A DNA stretch of 64,000 nucleotides, from positions 1 to 64,000 of the forward strand of contig JBAZGG010000005.1 in assembly GCA_041653015.1 (NCBI GenBank), given 5' to 3'. A program made the position numbers and the translations under genes. This document shows, piece by piece, positions 1-8,465 of this stretch; the stretch's first letter is position 1, and each line of letters starts with the position of its first letter. The notes under the pieces were generated by a model, which did no database searches, had not been told where the DNA came from, and saw only the letters and a program-made list of their open reading frames with translations. The DNA comes from JBAZGG01 sp041653015. GTDB taxonomy: Bacteria; Bacillota_I; Bacilli_A; RFN20; CAG-826.

Positions 1-12
1 TAATTTTTTGCC

Positions 13-41
13 TTGTAAATTATATATTTAATAAATATACT
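13..41 (+). promoter_or_regulatory. Promoter of tRNA-Trp
   Basis: A -35 TTGTAA (13-18) and a -10 TATACT (36-41) are separated by exactly 17 bp. Transcription would begin about 5 nt before the tRNA. Confidence 0.7.
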
Positions 42-52
42 TAATAAGGCAT

Positions 53-126
53 AGGGGTATCGTACAATGGTAGTACTCCGGTCTCCAAAACCGTTAATGC
101 GGGTTCGATCCCTGCTACCCCTGCCA
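53..126 (+). tRNA. tRNA-Trp (CCA)
   Basis: Full cloverleaf: acceptor AGGGGTA pairs with TACCCCT, anticodon loop CTCCAAA (anticodon CCA), GGTTCGATCCC T-arm and encoded CCA end. The CCA anticodon reads UGG only, which agrees with the many TGA stops in this window and argues against a Mycoplasma-type code. Confidence 0.95.
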
Positions 127-138
127 TTTTCCCAGACA

Positions 139-168
139 AGCGTTGATACAATTATCAAGGCTTTTTTT
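139..168 (+). terminator. Intrinsic terminator after tRNA-Trp
   Basis: Inverted repeat AGCGTTGATA / TATCAAGGCT with one internal mismatch, followed by a run of seven T. Confidence 0.7.
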
Positions 169-308
169 ATTGCTGAAACCGATAAAATAGGTCATTTTTT
201 GATAAATCTACCACATTTCATCGAAATGGTAATCAAAATCAGGTCATTAGATAACCGAAAATGATAAAAATCAAAACAACCTGTTAAAACGATTTGATAG
301 TAAGTTGT

Positions 309-353
309 ACGATTGAACGATTACAATACAGGGGTTGCACGATTGAACGATTA
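309..353. repeat. Two direct copies of a 15-bp motif upstream of the phosphatase gene
   Basis: ACGATTGAACGATTA occurs at 309-323 and 339-353, exactly 30 bp apart (about three helical turns). Each copy itself contains CGATT twice. This is the only structure seen in the 250 bp between the tRNA-Trp terminator and the next gene. The spacing suggests binding sites for a regulator on one DNA face; that is inference. Confidence 0.5.
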
Positions 354-421
354 ATATTAGTATATTAAAGGATACAAAATCTAAACCGTTCGCCATATAA
401 TTGATTTTTTAGGAGTGTAAC

Positions 422-1765
422 ATGAAAAACAAATCAAATCCGACAAAGAAAACAGGCAATGCGAGTCAATCAATCAAAAAGCCAACCTTGGCCTTTATGG
501 GATGCATGTTATTGGCAGCATCTTTGACATCTCTTGCGGGCTGTGGCGCTAATAAGGCCGCGCCATTATGGGAGGCTGGTGCTAGCCGAAATAAAACGGT
601 CGTCATCAGCGATCTTCACTTGGGCATTGATGATAGATATTCTGAAACTATTATTAATCGTCCTTATTTAATCGAGTTTTTAAAGCGCCTACAACAGACG
701 AGTGATGTGCGAGAACTTGTCATTGCCGGTGATTTTTTAGATGAATGGTATCTGCCGGTTTATTTTTCAAGCTATTCCGATTCAAACAAGTTTTATCGAG
801 ATTGTATCGCTAACAATCAAGAAGTGATAGATGAGATGAAGAATGTTATTTCTAGTGGAATAAAGTTGGTTTATGTGGCGGGGAATCACGATTTATTGCT
901 CGAATCAACCGTGCTCGATGAAGCGATACCTGGTATCATTCAGGCAAGAGACGCAAAGGGATTAGGCGCTTATTATACTGGAGGCAGAAACGAGATCGTG
1001 ATTGAACACGGTCACCGATATGATGTCTTTTCTGCGCCAGATACGGAAACAAACGCTGAGTTATGTGGCAATAACAACACGATGCTGCCATCGGGGTATT
1101 TCTATGCCCGCTATGGTGCGACATGGGTACTTGAAGGAAGTCCGATAGTGGAAAAAAATCTTCCAACCGTGACCAAACCAGATGAATCTGATACCGATCA
1201 ATATGGCGCGTATTTATACTATCAAGTTATGAAACGTGTTACAGAGCATCTCACACCTAATGAGGCATTGGATGCTAAAATATTCGACATGCACATCGCT
1301 GGCTTTAATGATTCATATTCATTTCTTGATTTTTATCCTGCCGAACAAGAAGGTGGCACGATTTCTGCGCCTGTCCTATTTCGCAACATACAGCGCACGT
1401 GGGAAAAACGTCAGGAAGTCAATCAAGTCAAGGTCACTAACAGTTTTATAGAAGCGGTAGCTGGAACGACGGATTCGAATTATTTTTATTCACAAGCGCG
1501 TCGTCAATATCTTGAAAATCCAAATGAGAATGTCGATGTGGTCGTATTCGGTCATACACATGCCCCCAGATATGATGTCATGGACAATGGGAAATGTTAT
1601 GCCAATTCTGGAACTTGGATTGATCATAATAACGTTATTGAAGCTGCTATCCGCACATTCACAGTCATCGAGAGCGGTGAAGATGACAAGGTGGCTCTCA
1701 AAAAAATGATGGAGGACGGATCGATTGCTGATATCACGGCAATCTATAGCGGTGTCAATAAATAA
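422..1765 (+). CDS. Surface lipoprotein metallophosphoesterase
   Basis: Calcineurin-like metallophosphoesterase, 447 aa, probably hydrolysing a phosphoester outside the cell. The N-terminus has a hydrophobic segment ending in a lipobox (LAGC, Cys41). Metal-binding blocks run in order: SDLHLG (about 63), AGDFLDEW (102), GNHD (154), EHGHRYD (197) and FGHTHAP (about 376) followed by NSGTW. The HGHRYD and NSGTW blocks resemble the UDP-2,3-diacylglucosamine hydrolase-like branch, but no lipid A is expected here, so the substrate is unknown. The start is supported by AGGAG six bases upstream. It stands alone between tRNA-Trp and a convergent membrane-protein gene. Confidence 0.85.
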   Translation: MKNKSNPTKKTGNASQSIKKPTLAFMGCMLLAASLTSLAGCGANKAAPLWEAGASRNKTVVISDLHLGIDDRYSETIINRPYLIEFLKRLQQTSDVRELVIAGDFLDEWYLPVYFSSYSDSNKFYRDCIANNQEVIDEMKNVISSGIKLVYVAGNHDLLLESTVLDEAIPGIIQARDAKGLGAYYTGGRNEIVIEHGHRYDVFSAPDTETNAELCGNNNTMLPSGYFYARYGATWVLEGSPIVEKNLPTVTKPDESDTDQYGAYLYYQVMKRVTEHLTPNEALDAKIFDMHIAGFNDSYSFLDFYPAEQEGGTISAPVLFRNIQRTWEKRQEVNQVKVTNSFIEAVAGTTDSNYFYSQARRQYLENPNENVDVVVFGHTHAPRYDVMDNGKCYANSGTWIDHNNVIEAAIRTFTVIESGEDDKVALKKMMEDGSIADITAIYSGVNK

Positions 1766-1866
1766 AAGTTCTCGTTGAAGTCATTATTGTAAAATATAAA
1801 AAATAGAAATTGACCAATTGCCAGTTTATCGCTCGCACTTTTCGCGCAATATAAGACGCTCTTGTT

Positions 1867-2640
1867 TCATTGATTATTCTTTTTGTTGTCTTTTTCTGCG
1901 TATTCGTTGATTTCGTCAGTCACTGTATTTTTGCTTCCTTTAAATGGAAAGAAGAAACTGAGTTTGCTTTTCTTTTTCTTGCCTGCTACATTCATCTTTA
2001 ATATGGTCGATGTTTTCTCTCTAACGCTCTCTCTTAATTTATCGAGGCTTATGACGACTTTATTTCTTTTGGCAGCAGAAGTTATCTTTGTGGACAAATG
2101 GATGGAATAAGCGAAATCAACCAATATCATTCCACCGATTATTCCTATAAAAAAGTAATAGATTTGATGATCGCTAGAAGCTAACCAATAAACAGCGTTG
2201 ACGAGATACTTATTAATAAAGAAATAATATAGAGAACCGACGATGAGCCAAATAAATGAAAAAGAAGGGCAGATGATGCCCATAACATTCCCTTTTCGAT
2301 TGCTGTAATCCCAGAGTTTAATCTTCATCCCTTTGATAAAGATGAGACCAGCAACAAATTCCACTAAAACCATGACTACTGCGATCATGATCACTTTCAC
2401 AATCATGCCCCAGATGTTGGCGTCGCTCAAACCTAAAGATGATAGATCGATATTGCTCAGTCCATATAAAGCGATCGTTCCAAAGCCATAGATGGGAAGA
2501 TAAGGACCGACGAGAAAGCCGGGGTTAACCCATTTGTGCTGAGTGATGAATCTTCTAAAAAATAGCTCGATAATCCATCCGATGAGCGATCCGATGACAA
2601 ATAGTGTCACTACTGAAATAAAGATGATCAACCAATCCAT
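1867..2640 (-). CDS. Multi-pass membrane protein, CmpB-like (PF06541 type)
   Basis: 257-aa membrane protein with about six hydrophobic segments. The N-terminal block GWIIELFFRRF ... KWVNPGFLVGPYLPIYGFG is characteristic of the family annotated as putative ABC-transporter type IV (CmpB); its transport role is not established. The C-terminal 60 residues are basic and cytoplasmic. I chose the ATG at 2640 rather than the TTG at 2655 because TATACT lies six bases before it and there is no Shine-Dalgarno, the arrangement of a leaderless mRNA. It converges with the phosphatase gene. Confidence 0.75.
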   Translation of the reverse strand: MDWLIIFISVVTLFVIGSLIGWIIELFFRRFITQHKWVNPGFLVGPYLPIYGFGTIALYGLSNIDLSSLGLSDANIWGMIVKVIMIAVVMVLVEFVAGLIFIKGMKIKLWDYSNRKGNVMGIICPSFSFIWLIVGSLYYFFINKYLVNAVYWLASSDHQIYYFFIGIIGGMILVDFAYSIHLSTKITSAAKRNKVVISLDKLRESVREKTSTILKMNVAGKKKKSKLSFFFPFKGSKNTVTDEINEYAEKDNKKNNQ

Positions 2641-2737
2641 ACTATAAGTATACAAGAAAAAATCTTGTTGAGAGTCTCGTCTTTTTATCTATTTTATTCG
2701 CAAAAGGAAATTCTTCATAACTCGATGTGTTTTTTTG

Positions 2738-2781
2738 TTGACGAAGGCAAATGGATGTGAGATATTGTTTGAAGTTCAAAC
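2738..2781 (+). promoter_or_regulatory. Promoter and 15-bp palindromic operator of the MarR-DegV operon
   Basis: TTGACG (2738-2743), 17-bp spacer, GATATT (2761-2766). Immediately downstream sits the perfect palindrome GTTTGAA-G-TTCAAAC (2767-2781), covering the expected transcription start. The TTTGA...TCAAA arms match the known FabT box of streptococci, so autorepression by the adjacent MarR protein is likely. Confidence 0.75.
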
Positions 2782-2796
2782 TTTATTGGAGGACTT

Positions 2797-3273
2797 ATGA
2801 CAAAAGATAAAGAGCAACTCAATCATTTCCTCGTCGTGACATTCAACGATATTCTTCGCTATGAAGAGCGCGCGCTTGAACGATTGGCAAACAATCGCTT
2901 GTCCATCAGCGAAATACATCTGTTGGAAGCAGTTTTTGAGACGATGAAGAAAAAAGAGAATACATCGACTAATATCGCTAGCGCATTAGGAATAACACTC
3001 GGTTCATTGACGACCGCTGTCAAAACCCTTGAGCGCAAGGGCTATCTCATTCGCGAACGCGATCAAAATGACAAGCGCGTCTTTTATCTTATTCCGACGC
3101 CGATTGCGACTTTTGTTAATAAAAAACACGAGCAATTTCATGAAGAAATGATTGATAATATCGTCGCCAATTTATCTTTTGAAGAAGAAAAAACATTAGC
3201 GATTGCTTTGGGCAAAGTTCAAACCTATTTTGGTGAAGAAGTTAGTTCGAGCGCTCAGAAAGGAAAAATCTAA
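2797..3273 (+). CDS. MarR-family regulator, FabT-like
   Basis: 158-aa winged-helix repressor of MarR type. The recognition region SNIASALGITLGSLTTAVK-like segment (about 58-77) is followed by the wing LIRERDQNDKRVFYL (about 85-100). FabT proteins of Gram-positive bacteria repress membrane fatty-acid genes together with acyl-ACP. Assignment to the FabT branch here rests on three things together: the TTTGAA/TTCAAA operator in its own promoter, the adjacent fatty-acid-binding DegV protein three bases downstream, and the size. A strong GGAGG precedes the ATG. It could instead be a MarR of other specificity. Confidence 0.75.
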   Translation: MTKDKEQLNHFLVVTFNDILRYEERALERLANNRLSISEIHLLEAVFETMKKKENTSTNIASALGITLGSLTTAVKTLERKGYLIRERDQNDKRVFYLIPTPIATFVNKKHEQFHEEMIDNIVANLSFEEEKTLAIALGKVQTYFGEEVSSSAQKGKI

Positions 3274-3276
3274 TCT

Positions 3277-4122
3277 ATGGCTATTCGCATTTTTACTGAT
3301 TCAACTTCCGAAATATCTCAAAAGCAGGCAAAGGAATTACATATTGATGTCATTCCGATGGTGGTTAATTTTAATCAAGAAGTATTTATTGATGGTGTCG
3401 ATCTTTTTGCTGAAGACTTTTATAAGCGAATGCGAGAATCTGATATTCTTCCCAAGACGAGTTTAATAAATAGCGATACTTTTTATAAGCGCTTCGATGA
3501 GGTCTCTGATGATGACGAAATAATTGGAATTTTTATTTCGAGTGAGTTGAGCGGCTCTTTACAGTCCGCTCATGCCGCAAAAGAACTTCTTCCTCATAAG
3601 AAAATTCATTTGATTGATTCTCGACAAGTCACCTTTGGTCTCACCGCTTTAGTTCTCTATGCCATTCGCCTTCGCGATGAAGGGAAAAGCGCATCAGAAA
3701 TCGTCAAAGCTGTTGAAGACGCGAAAAAACGCCTCGTCCTAATTGCGGTGATCGACACTCTCAAATATCTTAAACTAGGTGGTCGTTTGTCGAGCGCTTC
3801 GGCGGTCCTTGGAACGATCATGGGAGTTAAACCGCTCCTTAAAATAGAAGATGGAAAAGTGCTCGCGGTTCACAAGGTATTCGGATTGACTCGCGCCTTT
3901 GCCTGGCTCGTGAAACAGTATCAATCGAGCGATGTCGATAAAACAATGCCTCGTTTATTCGGCCATTCCGATGCGAAAGAAACTTTAAAAGAATTTCAAA
4001 CGTTTGTCAGCAAGCACACCGACTTTCCTCTCGATTCAGTCTATCCGATCGGAGTGACGGTCGGAGTCCATACCGGTCCTGGAGCGGTCGGATTTTGTTT
4101 CTTCACAAAAGCTCGTAAATAA
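3277..4122 (+). CDS. DegV/FakB fatty-acid-binding protein
   Basis: 281-aa DegV-family protein. FakB members bind a free fatty acid and present it to the FakA kinase so that host fatty acids can be built into phospholipid. Visible family signatures are FTDSTSEIS at the N-terminus, KTSLIN (the TS lipid-head motif, about 60), GGRLSS (about 169), GTIMGVKPLL (about 178) and VHTGPGAVG (about 265). It is the second gene of an operon with a MarR regulator; the gap is three bases and AAAGGA serves as ribosome site. No FakA is present in this window. Confidence 0.85.
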   Translation: MAIRIFTDSTSEISQKQAKELHIDVIPMVVNFNQEVFIDGVDLFAEDFYKRMRESDILPKTSLINSDTFYKRFDEVSDDDEIIGIFISSELSGSLQSAHAAKELLPHKKIHLIDSRQVTFGLTALVLYAIRLRDEGKSASEIVKAVEDAKKRLVLIAVIDTLKYLKLGGRLSSASAVLGTIMGVKPLLKIEDGKVLAVHKVFGLTRAFAWLVKQYQSSDVDKTMPRLFGHSDAKETLKEFQTFVSKHTDFPLDSVYPIGVTVGVHTGPGAVGFCFFTKARK

Positions 4123-4128
4123 AAGATT

Positions 4129-4707
4129 TTATTTTAATAAACCGCCAATTTTCGGCATGTGTCCACCAGTTAGACTGGATATATCATTTCTCACGATCAT
4201 CGCATTGGCATCAACGGTCAATATCTCTTTGATTATATCGTTGCTGCCGCGGCGATTTGTGTAGATCATCAAAACTTTTCTTTGCACATCCTTGCCTTCA
4301 GCGTTCATCGTGGTTACACCTAGCCCTTTTCCACGCAATATTTCACAGATAATCTCTCCTTTTTCTTCTGAAGTGATGACCTGTATAAGTATTTTTCCAA
4401 ATGCCAATTTCTCTTCAAGAATAGAACCGCAATACACACCGGCAGCAAAGCCTAAAGCATAGGCGATGCCTTTATATGGCGATTCGGTTAAACCGATGAT
4501 TACTCGCGAAGCGACAAACACCCAAATGGAGATTTCGACAAGTGCCAATAAAACAGCAATCTTGCGATAGCCCTTTACAACTAATATACTTCGAAGAGTT
4601 CCTACCGAAACCTCGACTATTTTTGCTAGGAAAATACCGCAGAATTCTAAAATAATCATCAGCGTGCTCATCGTCCAAATCGAGTTCCAAAATGCATTCC
4701 AATCCAT
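4129..4707 (-). CDS. UPF0316 / DUF2179 membrane protein
   Basis: 192-aa protein with about three N-terminal membrane segments and a soluble C-terminal domain of the DUF2179 type (VTTMNAEGKDVQRKVLMIYTNRR), the size and order of the UPF0316 family. The function is unknown. Of the two candidate ATGs six bases apart I chose the inner one: GAAGGA lies seven bases before it but overlaps the outer one. It converges with the DegV gene and leaves only six bases between stops. Confidence 0.8.
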   Translation of the reverse strand: MDWNAFWNSIWTMSTLMIILEFCGIFLAKIVEVSVGTLRSILVVKGYRKIAVLLALVEISIWVFVASRVIIGLTESPYKGIAYALGFAAGVYCGSILEEKLAFGKILIQVITSEEKGEIICEILRGKGLGVTTMNAEGKDVQRKVLMIYTNRRGSNDIIKEILTVDANAMIVRNDISSLTGGHMPKIGGLLK

Positions 4708-4822
4708 AATCATTCCTTCGTTTCAATGCGCGAGATAGAAGCGCTGATAAATATCATATTGTAAAAAAGAGTACTTTACAATAATTCGCCGGATATTTTA
4801 GATGGATAAGATACAAATTTTC

Positions 4823-5638
4823 TTATTTTACAGCTGACGGAGTATTCTTTTCCATCATCGCTCTCGTCTTGATTTCGACTTCGCTTCTGAGCTTTTCTAT
4901 CGCTTCATTTTTACTCAATGAATAATCGATGAACATCGGTTCGCCAATTTCAATGGTGATGCATGGATAATCATGTTTCCATAATCTCCATATTCCTTTT
5001 GCTGGTCGATATGAAATAGCCAATGGATAAAGCGGTACATTGTTTCGATAAACAAAAACAAAAGCCCCTTTCTTATACGGGCGAATTGTCTCGTTGTAAT
5101 ACCACATTGAACCTTCGGGATAAAAATGGATCCACTCGCCATTTTTGAGCATGGTGTCGAGATCATTTGAAAACCTCACCAATCCGTTGATCGAAGTGGA
5201 GATAGGAATAGAACCGACCACTCGCATGAGCTTGCCCAATGAGGAATCGTTGTTCTTCTTCCACACAGTGACATATCCCCGTCGACATCTCATCGCGCTT
5301 CTGACACAAATATAATCCCATTCAAAGACATGGTTACAAGTCGTCACAAAGCCATTTTTGTAAAATTTCCTATATTTTCCGTGCTTGTATTTTCGCCCTT
5401 TAATTTTTAATCCGTAGCGGACATAGTTTGAAAAGTAGATTAAGACGATGAATAAGATATTCATCATGTTTTGCCAAAAGCGAAGCCACATGCTTCGCGA
5501 ATAATATGGGTAATGATTGTCTAAGTCGACATTTCTTACCTGTTTAGGGTTGATCATATGAGCATCGGTTTCTTTTGGATAATCAAAGCGAAGCCCATGA
5601 TGATATTTAATATAGTTATTATCGTTTTGCGTTTTCAT
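4823..5638 (-). CDS. PlsC-like 1-acylglycerol-phosphate acyltransferase
   Basis: About 271-aa lysophospholipid acyltransferase. Catalytic motif I is NHVFEWD (the HX4D pattern, about residue 106) and motif III is YPEGSMW (about 190). One hydrophobic segment precedes the catalytic domain (LRFWQNMMNILFIVLIYFS). An upstream in-frame extension to 5797 exists, but it would run through the promoter and into the ribosome site of the divergent cysteine-desulfurase gene, so the start at MKTQNDNN is preferred; its ribosome site is weak. It may acylate lysophosphatidate or a glycolipid precursor; another PlsC-like protein is encoded at 57 kb. Confidence 0.8.
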   Translation of the reverse strand: MKTQNDNNYIKYHHGLRFDYPKETDAHMINPKQVRNVDLDNHYPYYSRSMWLRFWQNMMNILFIVLIYFSNYVRYGLKIKGRKYKHGKYRKFYKNGFVTTCNHVFEWDYICVRSAMRCRRGYVTVWKKNNDSSLGKLMRVVGSIPISTSINGLVRFSNDLDTMLKNGEWIHFYPEGSMWYYNETIRPYKKGAFVFVYRNNVPLYPLAISYRPAKGIWRLWKHDYPCITIEIGEPMFIDYSLSKNEAIEKLRSEVEIKTRAMMEKNTPSAVK

Positions 5639-5711
5639 CTCTATCCATAATAAAACATTTCGTTCTTTGAGACATAACACAAATTGAATTGGACCATCAG
5701 TCCGATGTCTT

Positions 5712-5740
5712 TTGCCTAGCGCATACATGTATGTTAAAAT
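5712..5740 (+). promoter_or_regulatory. Promoter with palindromic spacer, cysteine-desulfurase operon
   Basis: TTGCCT (5712-5717), 17-bp spacer, TAAAAT (5735-5740). The spacer contains the perfect 12-bp palindrome CATACATGTATG (5722-5733), well placed for a repressor that blocks polymerase. Confidence 0.6.
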
Positions 5741-5769
5741 GTGAAATAACAAAATTGGAGGAGCGATGC

Positions 5770-6888
5770 GTGATCTATTTTGACTATTCCGCCACAACGC
5801 CAGTTGATAATCGCGTTCTCAAGGCTTACAAAAAGGCCGTTCATCGCTTTGTTGGAAATCCTAATTCCTCGCATTCTCTTGGACGAGAGAGCAAAGGAGC
5901 GATTGACAAAACAATTTTAGAAATTGAGAAATTATTACACATCGATTCATCGCATGAAGTCATCTTTACTAGCGGAGCGAGCGAAGCGAATAATTTGGCT
6001 ATCAAAGGTCTGATCGAACATTCGAATATTTCCGATGCGCACATCATTACAACCGCTTTTGAACATCCTTCTGTCGTCGCTCCGATGAACTATCTAGCTC
6101 GTCACGGTTTTATCATCGACATCGTTAGAAGCGATGAACAAGGTCGTGTTGATTTAAATGATCTGGCGAGATTGCTGTCACCTAAAACAATCTTAGTTTC
6201 CATCGGCGCAGTCAATAGTGAAATAGGCATCATTCAGCCACTTGAAAGCATCGCAAAAATTGTGCATTCATCTTCGAAAGCCGCATTTCATTGCGATGCT
6301 ACACAAGCGATAGGAAAGATGCCAATCGATTTATCTAGTCTTGACTTAGTATCCTTTTCCTCTCATAAATTTTATGGATTAAAAGGGATAGGCGTTTTAT
6401 TAAGAAAAAAATCAGTTTTGCTCGAACCACAAATTCATGGAGGTCATTCCACGAGTAAATTTCGCAGTGGGACACCTGCTCTTCCGCTAATCATCTCTCT
6501 TGGTACGGCCCTGAAGTGTACACTGACCGATTTTGATAGTAAATGTCGCCATGTAAAAGAATTATCTCGCTACGCTCGTTTGCACTTAGCCTCCGTCAAA
6601 GATTTGATTTTCAATAGCCAAGAAGATGTATGCTTGCCTCATATTATCAATGTTTCATTGCCACATTTTTCCAGCGCCCAAATCGTCGATTATTTAGATA
6701 AAAACAACATCTATGTTTCGAGCAGCACCGCTTGTTCAAGCGATGCTGAGAAGTCATCCGCGGTATTCGCTTTGACACGAGATGACGTTCGCTCTCGAAC
6801 ATGTATTCGCATCAGCCTTTCTTTTTTATCCACCAAGAGAGAAGTCAATCGTTTAATCAAGGTTTTGAAAAGGATGGTTTCTGAATGA
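5770..6888 (+). CDS. Cysteine desulfurase (NifS/IscS family)
   Basis: 372-aa PLP enzyme that takes sulfur from cysteine for Fe-S clusters or tRNA thiolation. It begins YFDYSATTPVDN, has the cofactor region FTSGASEANNLA (about 70), HCDATQAIGK, the PLP lysine in SSHKFYGLKG (about 200) and the catalytic cysteine loop SSTACSSD (about 326). The start is a GTG with GGAGGA seven bases before it; a longer frame to 5689 would run through the promoter. No scaffold gene lies beside it. The stop overlaps a thioredoxin gene by four bases, so these are cotranscribed. Confidence 0.9.
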   Translation: MIYFDYSATTPVDNRVLKAYKKAVHRFVGNPNSSHSLGRESKGAIDKTILEIEKLLHIDSSHEVIFTSGASEANNLAIKGLIEHSNISDAHIITTAFEHPSVVAPMNYLARHGFIIDIVRSDEQGRVDLNDLARLLSPKTILVSIGAVNSEIGIIQPLESIAKIVHSSSKAAFHCDATQAIGKMPIDLSSLDLVSFSSHKFYGLKGIGVLLRKKSVLLEPQIHGGHSTSKFRSGTPALPLIISLGTALKCTLTDFDSKCRHVKELSRYARLHLASVKDLIFNSQEDVCLPHIINVSLPHFSSAQIVDYLDKNNIYVSSSTACSSDAEKSSAVFALTRDDVRSRTCIRISLSFLSTKREVNRLIKVLKRMVSE

Positions 6889-7148
6889 TTGTCATTCATT
6901 TTGTAACAGCCCTCTGGTGTCCAAGTTGTTTGATCATGCGCCCGCGATATGCGACTATCCTAAAGCAACATTCCGATTGGCGAATTATTGAACACGACTA
7001 TGATTTTGATGAATCATATATTGAACAAGAGAAGATTGGCAAAATATTGCCCGTCGCAATTTTCGTGGATGGAGACAGAGAAGTGCTTCGCCTTATCGGT
7101 GAAAAATCTCTTAAAGAGATTAGCAAGATGATTCAGGAGTGTTTATAA
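6885..7148 (+). CDS. Small cytosolic thioredoxin-like protein
   Basis: 87-aa thioredoxin fold with active site WCPSC near residue 12 and a cis-proline region KILPVAIFVDG. No signal peptide, so it should act in the cytosol. It starts inside the desulfurase stop (ATGA) and its stop overlaps the next start (TAATG), so the three genes are translationally coupled. It most likely passes electrons to the membrane thiol carrier encoded next; that link is inferred from gene order. Confidence 0.8.
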   Translation: MIVIHFVTALWCPSCLIMRPRYATILKQHSDWRIIEHDYDFDESYIEQEKIGKILPVAIFVDGDREVLRLIGEKSLKEISKMIQECL

Positions 7149-8368
7149 TGAAAAAAAGATGGTTCAAATTTTTTACGGCCATCGCTTTTTCTTTGACTCT
7201 TTTCTCGTGTTCTTTTCAAAGCGATACCGTCGCTTATGCTGAATCGGATGTCGCAGCGTTTAATGTCTATTTATTTCATACACAAGGATGTCCGCATTGC
7301 GAGTCGGAAATTGCTTTTTTTGATTCATATCTTCCCACGCACACAAACATAACTTTGCTCAAGTACGATATAAGCAATTCTGAAAATTTAGCCCTTTTAA
7401 ACAAAGTTTCAATCGCTTTTAACGATCCGAGTCTATCCACTCCGTGCACGGTTGTTGGTGGTAAACACTATGTCGGATTCGAAGATAGCGTAAAAGCTGC
7501 TCTGCAAAAAACTTTAGAGAGGTATTCGCAGAACGGCACCGATGATGTGATGTCCTATATTTTAGCGGGTGAAGCAGTTCCTGCCTCTGCTTTTGATACA
7601 TCTTCTGATTATGAGATCACTCTGCCATTATTTGGCACGATTGATGTGCGCAACACCTCGCTTTTTGCCATATCTATCGTCTTGGGTTTCATCGATGGAT
7701 TCAATCCTTGTGCCATGTGGGTATTAATCTTTTTGATATCGATGTTGATTTCCGTCAACGATAAAAAACGTGTATGGCTACTCGGCGGTGCTTTTTTATT
7801 GACCTCCTCACTATTTTATTTCGGTGTTTTGTACGCTTGGGTCACCGCTTTATCTTTTCTAGCAGCGAAGGTAATATTTCAAATTATTGTCGGAATCATC
7901 GCTCTCGCCGCCGGAGGATATAATTTATACAAATTTATTAAGGCTAAAATAAAAAAAGAAGATGGTTGCGAAGTGACTTCCGTCAAAACCAAACAATCCA
8001 TCGCTGAAAGAGTGAAAAAGATTGCGTTGGCATCAAGTTTTTGGCTCGCTTTAGCCGGTGTGATCCTTTTGGCTATCGTCGTCAATTTAATCGAATTGGC
8101 TTGTTCGACTGGACTTCCTGTCTTATTCACTCAGATTCTCGCTCTCAACGGCATAACGGGCATCGGAGCGCTCCCTTATATTCTCCTCTATCTTTTCTTC
8201 TTCATGCTCGATGACATCGTCGTCTTTGCGATAGCCGTTCTCACATTTAAAATTAGTCCCATCTCCATCAAATTTGCAAAATATAGCAGTTTGGTCGGTG
8301 GCATTCTGATGATCATCATCGGCATCCTAATGATTTTCTTTCCCAACATTTTAATGTTCGCCTTTTAA
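7148..8368 (+). CDS. Fused extracellular thioredoxin domain and CcdA/DsbD-type membrane thiol carrier
   Basis: 406 aa. After an N-terminal signal with a possible lipobox (LFSC, Cys21) comes an extracellular glutaredoxin-like domain with CPHC at 48-51 and the cis-proline block TPCTVVGG. From about 165 onward there are six membrane segments of the CcdA/DsbD type. Both intramembrane cysteines expected for electron transfer are present, in FNPCAMW (Cys188) and ELACSTGLP (Cys319). Together with the cytosolic CPSC thioredoxin just upstream this forms a complete inward-to-outward thiol relay. The start is the ATG overlapping the preceding stop, with CAGGAG upstream. Confidence 0.8.
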   Translation: MKKRWFKFFTAIAFSLTLFSCSFQSDTVAYAESDVAAFNVYLFHTQGCPHCESEIAFFDSYLPTHTNITLLKYDISNSENLALLNKVSIAFNDPSLSTPCTVVGGKHYVGFEDSVKAALQKTLERYSQNGTDDVMSYILAGEAVPASAFDTSSDYEITLPLFGTIDVRNTSLFAISIVLGFIDGFNPCAMWVLIFLISMLISVNDKKRVWLLGGAFLLTSSLFYFGVLYAWVTALSFLAAKVIFQIIVGIIALAAGGYNLYKFIKAKIKKEDGCEVTSVKTKQSIAERVKKIALASSFWLALAGVILLAIVVNLIELACSTGLPVLFTQILALNGITGIGALPYILLYLFFFMLDDIVVFAIAVLTFKISPISIKFAKYSSLVGGILMIIIGILMIFFPNILMFAF

Positions 8369-8465
8369 TAAAAATGTAAACAAAACCTTACAAATAATGT
8401 TAGTATTGCTTTGTGGATATCATCTCTTTTTGCGACCACAATAAATTGCATATGGAGGATGAAAT

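Noticed and set aside
309..353. CRISPR array
   Set aside because: Only two short copies with a 15-bp gap; no cas genes anywhere in the window.
5689..5769. N-terminal extension of the cysteine desulfurase
   Set aside because: The promoter and ribosome site lie inside it, and family members start at the YFDYSATTP block.
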